A program made the translations under genes and the position numbers. From the NCBI GenBank assembly GCA_037974965.1, contig JBBPFI010000004.1, positions 1,488,001 to 1,552,000 on the forward strand: DNA of 64,000 nt, in the 5' to 3' direction. This DNA is from Dacryopinax spathularia (taxonomy: Eukaryota > Basidiomycota > Dacrymycetes > Dacrymycetales > Dacrymycetaceae). Positions 53,938-64,000 of this stretch are shown here, in pieces. The stretch's first letter is position 1. Each line of letters begins with the position of its first letter. The notes beneath the pieces were generated by a model that saw nothing but the letters and a program-made list of their open reading frames with translations, searched no databases and was not told the DNA's origin.

Positions 53938-56919
53938 CTATTCCTGCCCGAAACCAACGGTCTCCCTAGCAATCTGATCAGCGCCTGATAAATAGTGAGG
54001 TAAGGCTACTTACTCAACCGCTAGCGTTAACTTCTTCTCCAGCGTCTCGTAATCCTTGTATGGCGGCAGATCAATACGGTTGAAGCACGTGTGACTCTTA
54101 GGCAACCCGTTGGGATCGCCAGACTTCTCGATCGTAAACCGCCTGGGTCCATCCGAGCCTTGGAGGTCCTTGAATCCGTTGACGGGAATACGAGACGTCC
54201 CAGTTGCAAATTGCAACAATCGGCTCTTCCGCTCTGGCTGCCACGACCTGACGCATTTCCAGAACCATTGGATGACTTCATCGTTCATCTCGTAGCCTCG
54301 ATAATCAGTGAACTTGGTCCAATCATCCATATCAACCTCGGACATGCCGCCGATAAGCAGCTCAAGCTCGCGCTCGTCAAACACATTGATAAGTTCTTGA
54401 GGAATGAGCTCCAGGAATCCAACCATAAAGGCATCAAACTGTTCCTTGACGCGCTTGTGGATCCTGTACTCGACCACGGCACTGAAATACCCGTTAGCCG
54501 GACATGAGAATGGGTAGATGCGAAACGTACTCTACGTATTCCTTCTTGTTCTCCTCAGTGACGGGAATGTTAGCTCCGCCAGGCTTCAACTCCACGGTCA
54601 CCATTTCACCAAATCGGTCCTCAATCGTAGTGAATGTCTCATCAATGACATCAGTGATATCATTCTCCCTGATAGTCCGTCAGCAACGTCGCCAAGTATG
54701 TTTGTCCAACGTACAGCATCCAGGTCATGCCACGGTGCAGCTCTACGTCCACGCTCTCAAGGTCTGCAAGCACAACCTTCTTACGCAAGATCATCTTGTA
54801 GAACGCTACAATGAAGTATGCGTCCAGGAAACGTCGATGGAAGATGGCCAGTCCTACGCAGCGCCCAATGAACTTGAAATAGTTCAGGTGTTCAGGATTG
54901 ACGCCGGAAGCGGGGTTGATCTGCAGGGTGTAGTTGTCGTGCGCAGAGTACTCGAAAAGGCAGTAAAACGGATTGAACATCTCGTGCGACAGAAGGAAGA
55001 AGAACTCTCTGTTCATGCCTTCAGGATAACTGCGAAACCTCGATCGAATTCAGCACTCACCTCGACAGGCCGCCATAGTCAAGACCGTCTTCGCCGTCGA
55101 ACTTGATCATCAAACGCTTCTTAAGATCGTTCGGCGTTTGACGCATAATCTCCGCATAACTGTCTTCGAAAATATGGTTGCGCCGTACTTTAATTTGGCA
55201 ATTGCCAGGCGTAGGCCGAAGCGCCGGCTGACTCCGGAAGTAGATAAGCTTGCGCCTGAAGTCGCGCTTGTACTGGGGAACATTCTGGTCGAGCGACGAT
55301 GGCAGACGCGGATCATCCCAAGTCGTAGTCTTCGTGTTGTGATCGACGAAGTACACCCGAGCAGTGGACGTGAGACGCATTTCCCAGCCAGACGGAAGGG
55401 GGCCCAGCTGTGAGACGGTCGTTGGCTGCAAGGTGAGGTTGTTGTTGTTCGGTCCCAGAACACGGATGAACTGCTGACGCCGCGGATCCACCCAGGTAGT
55501 GGTGCGCGTGTTGTGATCCACATAGTAGGGACGGCCTTCCGGCGTATGGCGCTCTTCCCATCCTGCGGGAAGAGGACCAGATCCAGCCGCCGTCGGCGAC
55601 GAGGTTGAGGCAACCACCGGTGTTTGGGATGTAGGGGCCACAGAGGACGCGCGGCTACCGCCGACGGAGTTGGATGTCTCCAGCATCTCGTCCACAAGCA
55701 TGCGTCCGTCATGTCTGGCACGCGCGCTTTGGACCTGACCGCCACGCTCGGCGTCATTGACGGATTGATTAGCAGAAGGACGATTCCAGGTTGTCGTTCG
55801 AGTGTTGTGATCAACATAATACTGCCGCCCAAGATGGTCTGTGCGCCTTTCCCACCCCGGCGGAAGGGGTCCATCCCGGTCCTCATGGGGATTGAAGTTA
55901 CGAGGCAAGGTTGAGGTGGTGGCGGCTGCCTCCGCTGTGGGATTCGCATTGGTACTGGCTGTCGCGGCTGTAGGTGTTCCAGCATTGACAGCTGGAGCCG
56001 GGTTTGATGTGATTTGAGATTGCGGGCTTGACACCGCGTGAGAAGCGCTTCGTGCGACCCCAGTGCTCTCCCCAGTCGGCAGCGGGCCCGAGGACGTAGT
56101 CGTCACGGTCTGAGAGGTCGGCCCGCTTTCTCCCGCGCTCATCCTGCTCGCTGCCGAAGCCGAATGCTGCAGGTTTGGTGCTGCAGAAGAACTTGTTGTC
56201 AGGGAAGCCGTACTCGATGCCACATCTGGCACGCCCAAGTTGCCCGACGCTTGCGACGGACCAGGGTTGGTGATAGGGGTTGAAGTATTCGTGGAAAGAT
56301 AGATGATCAATTTGCCATGAACGACTTGATTATCGTTCGATTTCTTCAAGTCGAGAGTTAACATCTCTGCTAGAGGGGATTAGATGTTCTTTCGATGCCA
56401 TCTTTGTAAACGAACCTTGACCTCCGAGCTCAAAATCCAAAACCTCGCTAACTCTGACATTGACTACACCAAGAAAGCCTTGATCCTTGCGTTTGAATTT
56501 CCGCTGATCAAAAATCTGGACAGTTACAACGGAGGAATCCTTTACAGTACTGGGCCACGATCAGCTGGAGCCGGAGCGGACGAAGCTATGTATTACTCAC
56601 AGATCAAAGTTCTCATTCCAATATGGGTTAAGAGTCTTTTTAATCACGCTAGTCGTGTGCGTTTGCTCCGAGTCGACGGTGATAACGGCAAATGGATCCG
56701 GGAGTCGCAGCAAGTCGCGCTTAACCAAGCCGTCCGCTGCGACAACTGTTCGTAATACAAGGTCATCAATAGCTATCCTTCATGAGACCAGCAGCAGAAA
56801 GACTGCGCGCTCACCAGTTATCCGAATCTTCTTGGTCCTGTGAGAGCAAGATAAGCATCACAGATAGAGTGTTTGAGCAAGCAGGATACTCACAGAGATC
56901 TCCTGGATGACTCTGCCAT
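53938..56919 (-). CDS. RSP5: RSP5/NEDD4-type HECT ubiquitin ligase, copy A
   Basis: C2-WW-WW-WW-HECT E3 that ubiquitinates membrane cargo and other PPxY proteins. Nine exons: 56919-56894, 56837-56815, 56745-56601, 56549-56416, 56366-55061, 55008-54715, 54668-54531, 54481-54014 and 53965-53938, giving 853 residues. The C2 domain starts [20 protein letters not shown]. Three WW domains lie at about 55875-55790, 55575-55490 and 55410-55310 ([24 protein letters not shown]). HECT begins [14 protein letters not shown], with the catalytic cysteine in KSHTCFNR at about 54085. The last exon of 28 nt gives the canonical EETVGFGQE end; reading on past the exon-8 donor would stop early. Stops converge with ABD1 (242 bp). 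Confidence 0.96.
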
Positions 56920-57419
56920 GATTGGCAGAATGATGTTTATGGAGACAGGCGGTCGACGATGCCAAAGACGACGATGAGGACGACTGGAAGAGGAGGCTAT
57001 GCGACGGTACGGCGCAAGGGGATGTCGGAGTGTGTAAGCAACCACGGAGGCTTTGCCTCAGGTGCCGTCATCGCCCCCTTTCCACGCAGCCATGGCGCGA
57101 CCCGAAGAACTACTAACTAACTACCAGTGAACGAATGGGAATGCACGGCTGGAATCACCTGGGTACTACTAACCATTTCGGATGGAAACTATCGTGCACA
57201 CACGACTGGTTTAGCAACATGTCTCATCTATGCCAATTACATGTTCGAAACGAAACAGATAGCATCCATTATTCCAGGACAAGGTGTTGATGGAGAAAGT
57301 CAAATGAATGATACAGCGAGGGGAGGGCGTCTATTACAAAGGCGCAAACAGTACAACGGCATAGCAATGGGCGATCGAGAGACCCAAAGGTATAGGGATT
57401 CATCACTTGAGCTAGCTCG
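56920..57419. other. Intergenic region between tandem RSP5 copies
   Basis: 500 bp holding the copy A promoter and the copy B 3' flank. No gene seen. Confidence 0.4.
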
Positions 57420-60341
<2,922 letters not shown>

Positions 60342-60648
60342 GGAGCTTAACGACTGCAAGCGGCGATGACTGAGAATGAAGAGTGGATAGTCAGATGGGA
60401 GGAGGGGTACAGGTGAAGAGAGGGGTGTGGTGGGGAGGGGGGAACACCAGGTGTGATGGCAACCCTAAGCAGTGCCTGCGGAGACGTAAACGGGACCGAC
60501 CCATGATGGCAATGTCCCCGCGCGCTGGGACGGGTCCTGTCACAGCAGCTTCATTCCCCTTCTTTCTTCCCACCCACTGCCGTCTCTTTCTCTCCCAGAA
60601 TCTGACTTTCATCCTAACCTTTTTACGTGAACACGTCGGTCTTTCTGG
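60342..60648. promoter_or_regulatory. Divergent promoter region RSP5 copy B/MZM1
   Basis: 307 bp between start codons, with G- and C-rich strands. No specific element recognised. Confidence 0.4.
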
Positions 60649-61158
60649 ATGATATCAGAACAAGGGCGCGCCGCTGCCAGAGCGGCCTACCGTGCTCTAT
60701 TCAGGGCCAGCGCCTTGACGTTCAAGGGTGAGCCGCAAAATAGATCAGAATGTCAGTTGGGCTCACGCATGCATCTCTGAAGGCGATAACCATCTATTGC
60801 ACGGTCCGTCAATGACATACGATACTGAGAGGAGATGGCGCTAAAGCTACCGCTAGCTTTTCGCCAGAAAGCTCGTGACGCCTATAAGGCGAATCGGTCA
60901 TTGACCGACCAGGCAGCCTATGACGCCGCAGTTGGACATGCAGCAGAGGTCGCCAAAGTGCTTCTGAGAAACGTCGCGCAAGCAAAGCAGCAGGAGGATG
61001 GGTCATGGAGTGCGAACGATGCCCAGATACACCCATTTACCGACACTCACTGTTGTCCCATAGAGTTGCGTATAACACCTCAGACCGAGCTAGGCGACAA
61101 CGACACGATACGGCAATTCAAGCTTTCCAAGCATCCTCAGGCTCGAGTGACGCAGTAG
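60649..61158 (+). CDS. MZM1: Complex III assembly factor MZM1 (LYRM7 family)
   Basis: A mitochondrial-matrix LYR protein that stabilises the Rieske Fe-S protein before its insertion into complex III. Three exons: 60649-60727, 60830-61009 and 61064-61158, giving 117 residues. Exon 1 holds the LYR-like helix (ARAAYRALFRASALTFK, with AYR in place of LYR). Exon 2 has KARDAYKANRSL and HAAEVAKVLLRNVAQAK. Exon 3 ends ELRITPQTELGDNDTIRQFK, matching the conserved LRI..ETELGDNE(S/T)I end of MZM1. The acceptor at 60829 is chosen because it alone keeps the frame. The C-terminal 10 residues are an extension. 86 bp separate it from the next mitochondrial gene on the same strand. Confidence 0.88.
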
Positions 61159-61244
61159 GTCGGGTTTCGTAAACGTAAATCCTGCGGCGTCCTAAGCGAA
61201 GTCTGAGGATCCGCTCGTTCTCAACCACCGCGCGACCGTCTTCC

Positions 61245-61747
61245 ATGAAGGACAAGCGGGAGGCACACCGGAAGCGGGAGCTGCCGGTGTTGAGGGAGGA
61301 GGATTTGGACGAGAAATTCATTCGTGGGTCAGGCCCCGGTGGACAGGCAATCAATAAAACGTCAAACTGTGTCAGCTTGGTACATCGACCTACCGGTATA
61401 CGTGTCCGGGCGCAGCCAACCAGATCGCGAGAGGAAAATCGAAAGATCGCTCGCAAGATACTCCTTGAAAAGGTGCTGCAGCATCTCCACGCATCGGACG
61501 CTGTTCTGAGTGTACTCCACAGCTCGATCAGCTGATGAACCCCGGCTTGTCAAAGGCGGACATGAAGGCGGAGAAAGTACGAGAAAGGAAAAGACAACGT
61601 GCAAAGAAACGTAGAAAGAAGTTGAGAGGGTCTGCAAACGAGCAGGAAGACGACGACTCGGTTGATGAGCTCGCTGCCGCTGAAGGTGGAGACCTAGACC
61701 CCGACGAAGGCACCCGAAAAATATCAGAAGCTGCAAAGGCGATGTAA
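61245..61747 (+). CDS. Mitochondrial GGQ-type release-factor-like protein (MTRFR/C12orf65 family)
   Basis: Two exons, 61245-61472 and 61523-61747, giving 150 residues. The core [22 protein letters not shown] holds the GGQ motif that triggers peptidyl-tRNA hydrolysis. It lacks codon-recognition domains, like human MTRFR and yeast Rso55, which rescue stalled mitochondrial ribosomes. The C-terminus has the expected basic helix ([14 protein letters not shown]) followed by an acidic tail. The start at 61245 leaves only 20 residues before the core and no clear mitochondrial presequence, so an upstream exon or start is possible. Confidence 0.9.
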
Positions 61748-61922
61748 GGGTAAAGGATTGAAGCACGACAGAATGAGCGAAAGCATCGCGAACGGGAGAC
61801 TTCTCATGATGTGGAACGGCCCTGTACAAATGTTGAACTATAATACAAGTGCGCTCGAAATACAAGGCTGAACGGTACGTAAAGCGATCATTGGAGCGCC
61901 AAAGACTTGCCCTACAATGGTC

Positions 61923-62691
61923 TCAATCGATGTGCCCATAATGTCCTGGCACTCTCAGCCTGCATTTTTCGCATCCCTCTCTTGGACCCATGATGAACCG
62001 CTTCCTCGGTGGGGACGGCCCCATAGGCTTAGAGAGGGTGACGGCAGTGGGATGGGAGTCGGGCTTATCATTAGTTCTCGCAAGTGTATCGAAGTGACGC
62101 GGATCTTGCGGTAGTAGCGGCGTGGGAGGTTGAAGGTGTACAGCAGGGATAACAAATTCCCCGGGAGGCAACTCCCGTACCTGTAGCTATAGAACCATCA
62201 GCACGAGCCATGGCTAACGCGAACGGCATGCACACCGGATCTTCTTGGTACGTATCCATGTCTGCGTCGGCATTTCCCGTCGAGTCGTCTATTCTCATCT
62301 CCTGTGTCGCCTGTAGAAAGTCGGCTTGAACTGCATGACTACCCGAACTTTGTTTCCCATGTACGCAGGTGTAATCCGTGTCTCCGTGTCCCCAACCCGA
62401 AGGTGCTGGTGATGGCGTACCAGAAAGGGTCGATTCGAGGGGCGATACACGGTCAGAGCTTAAAGAGTTCTGCACGCATGGGAGGAGTGGTTTGGGTGAT
62501 AACGCAGGAAGTGAAGTGGGAGATTCCGGAATGGCGAGCGTCAATGCGTAATCCAAGGCTGCCCGCTTCTGGAGTTATCCTCAGTTGGCTTGCCGAACCC
62601 AGCAGACAAGCGTTTTGCAGCATACCTTCAACGGTGGTTGCTCGTTCGTCTGCTCGTGACTGCGACGGCGCTTCTGGGAACGGGTTTGCAT
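61923..62691 (-). CDS. Unknown protein with C-terminal CxxC...H element
   Basis: Three exons, 62691-62626, 62565-62236 and 62180-61923, join in phase with GT-AG introns to 217 residues. The N-terminus MQTRSQKRRRSHEQ is strongly basic and could be a nuclear signal. The middle is Ser/Thr/Pro-rich. The third exon encodes VRELPPGEFVIPAVHLQPP and ends KRFIMGPREGCEKCRLRVPG followed by HYGHID, where two cysteines and two histidines might bind metal. I do not recognise the family. Shared splicing signals and open frames support a real gene; function unknown. Confidence 0.6.
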
Positions 62692-63030
62692 CCCAGAACC
62701 CGAGCCGCAAACGTAGCGGATGCGTGATGACAATTGGAGGGCTTCAACGTTGCGAACCTGACTTGAGGAAGAGATGAGGTGAGGTTGATAAAACGTCATC
62801 GTACCATGCTTAGAGTAGACTACGTTGGCTGATTGTTGTAGTGCGTGGGGACATCAGTACGTGCGCGGTCACTTCGAGTAATAAGACGGAGCCAAACCTC
62901 GGACAAATGTCAGTATAGCCAGTTATCGTAGTATAGTTAAGCTTCGCCGCTCCTACTCAACCAGCTATGCGCACCACTTGTACCTCAGACTACAGGTGGG
63001 CAAACAAACTGCTTGTTCTTGCAGGATGTG
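62692..63030. other. Intergenic region
   Basis: 339 bp between two - genes. Nothing recognised. Confidence 0.4.
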
Positions 63031-63870
63031 CTAGTCTTTGATCCTGAGACCGTCGCACCACGTCAAGCTCATAAAGGCTTCCTCATCTAGGACTACTCCG
63101 TACTGTACTTCATCAGGCGCTCCAGGTTCCATGCTGACGAACTTCTTCATCAAGTTGTTCGTCACTCCGGATTTCCGAGCTGCGCGACCTGCGATTGGCG
63201 GGTGTTTGGGGGGTGGAGATAGGTAAACGTTCCGTTTCAGTTCATCGTCCCAGGCGAGCTATAGGGAGAATTTACCGGCACAATAAGCTGGGCTGTGCGG
63301 ACGCCTGGTAATGTACTGGCATACCATGTGAGACCGATCTGAAGCGAACCAGTCCAAAAAATCTGCGGCCCTCACCGCACGAAATTTGCTGCAGAATATC
63401 TATACGGGGTTAAACGTACTTCGCCACCGGAGTATCTTACCAGCTATAAGCCTCCGGTGAGGGCTGGAAAGTCGCGTGAACGTATTCTGCAAGGCGATCA
63501 GCAATAGTTATGCCTTCTCCACGGCGAACACAAGGTTCGGCGCACCGGTCCAGAGGGTCGGGATGCCGAGAAGCGAATTCCCATCATAGACCCAGCTGTC
63601 TCTCAAGTTTTGACGTAGCGTCAATGGATTGTTCGGGACGAGGATGGCGATACAGTGGTAGTCCCAGACCACGAGACCGTCATCCCGTGCTGTGGGCGAT
63701 CGTTGTTGCCAGAGTGCTACGGAGAGATTGGCGTTGGAGATGAAGACGGCGTAGATCATCCACGCTGCGGTAAGTTCGGGCCGAGAGGCAAAACGCTGCA
63801 CGAGCCGATAAACATTCTCCTCGCAGAAATTGGGGGTGTAGAAGAGGTCGTGTGGCCAGGATGGCACCAT
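63031..63870 (-). CDS. NTAQ1: Protein N-terminal glutamine amidohydrolase (NTAQ1)
   Basis: Deamidates N-terminal Gln to Glu, feeding substrates to the Arg/N-degron pathway. Four exons: 63870-63546, 63486-63441, 63388-63325 and 63258-63031, giving 220 residues. The start MVPSWPHDLFYTPNFCEENVY places the catalytic cysteine in FCEENV. The histidine is in VVWDYH and the aspartate in WVYDGNS, completing the Cys-His-Asp triad. Later conserved parts are EYVHATF, DFLDWFASDRSHM, and LMKKFVSMEPGA. A longer frame with an ATG at 63930 adds 20 unrelated residues. Reading through the first intron would end in VFAVEKA, which does not fit the family. Confidence 0.93.
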
Positions 63871-64000
63871 GTAGTGTGGGTCTTCCAGACAATAATCACT
63901 GCTACCGGGATGCAGCGTGCGCTCAAGCACGATTGGTTATGCTGTATTACATACCAGTGCTGGACCCTGAGCGAGCACTACTAGTAGTACGGCGAGGAAC
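63871..64000. other. Window edge upstream of NTAQ1
   Basis: 130 bp of probable promoter. Nothing recognised. Confidence 0.35.

Noticed and set aside
60835-61158. A short gene starting MALKLPLAF
   Set aside because: It is exon 2 of MZM1 read into the intron; exon 1 with the LYR-like helix lies upstream.

Overview
This window is nuclear DNA of a basidiomycete fungus, most likely an Agaricomycete. The evidence is dense protein-coding DNA on both strands, many introns of about 50-65 nt, very small exons, the frequent 5' splice site GTGCG(T/C), and clear fungal orthologues (STT4, SEC20, PMP3, PEX10, a PalI/Rim9-type protein, eIF2B epsilon, RSP5, a DUF6593-like protein). I saw no prokaryotic features, CRISPR array, rRNA, recognisable tRNA or intact transposon. 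Gene models were rebuilt by hand from conserved protein sequence and splice signals. Where exon lengths close the reading frame, I give the exon coordinates.

Layout: 1-12 kb: 3' part of phosphatidylinositol 4-kinase STT4 (+), a cyclic phosphodiesterase (-), a SWI3/RSC8 chromatin-remodelling subunit (+), the SNARE SEC20 (-) and a zinc-ribbon protein (-). 12.8-20 kb: the DNA glycosylase OGG1 (+), followed by a decayed duplicate of its 3' half and several diverged repeats in a gene-poor stretch. 20-29 kb: an Ala/Pro-rich protein, eIF2B epsilon, the tiny membrane proteolipid PMP3, a DUF4536-like membrane protein and a DUF6593-like protein, all on +. 29.6-36.7 kb: argininosuccinate lyase (-), PEX10 (-), the rRNA methyltransferase NOP2 (+) and a PalI-type protein (-). 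38.5-46.2 kb: a URI-like DUF3835 protein (-), PNO1 (+), SKP1 (-), mitochondrial bL27 (+) and a glutamine-synthetase-family enzyme (-). 46.6-53.7 kb: NDC80, a short-chain dehydrogenase and the mRNA cap methyltransferase ABD1 (all +). 53.9-60.3 kb: two tandem RSP5/NEDD4-type HECT ubiquitin ligases (-). 60.6-64 kb: complex III assembly factor MZM1 and a GGQ-type mitochondrial release factor (+), an unknown protein (-) and the N-terminal glutamine amidase NTAQ1 (-).

These are mostly unrelated housekeeping genes, not a pathway cluster. Loose themes are ribosome biogenesis (NOP2, PNO1), ubiquitin and protein turnover (SKP1, two RSP5 copies, NTAQ1) and mitochondrial function (bL27m, MZM1, release factor, perhaps DUF4536). 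The most unusual things are in gene architecture: an apparent AT-AC intron in STT4; a 57-residue PMP3 encoded by seven exons, one of only 5 nt; a 15-exon glutamine-synthetase-like gene with exons of 9, 11, 16, 17 and 18 nt; tandem RSP5 paralogues with matched exon lengths, one using a GC-AG intron; and a partial OGG1 duplication starting at the catalytic lysine codon.
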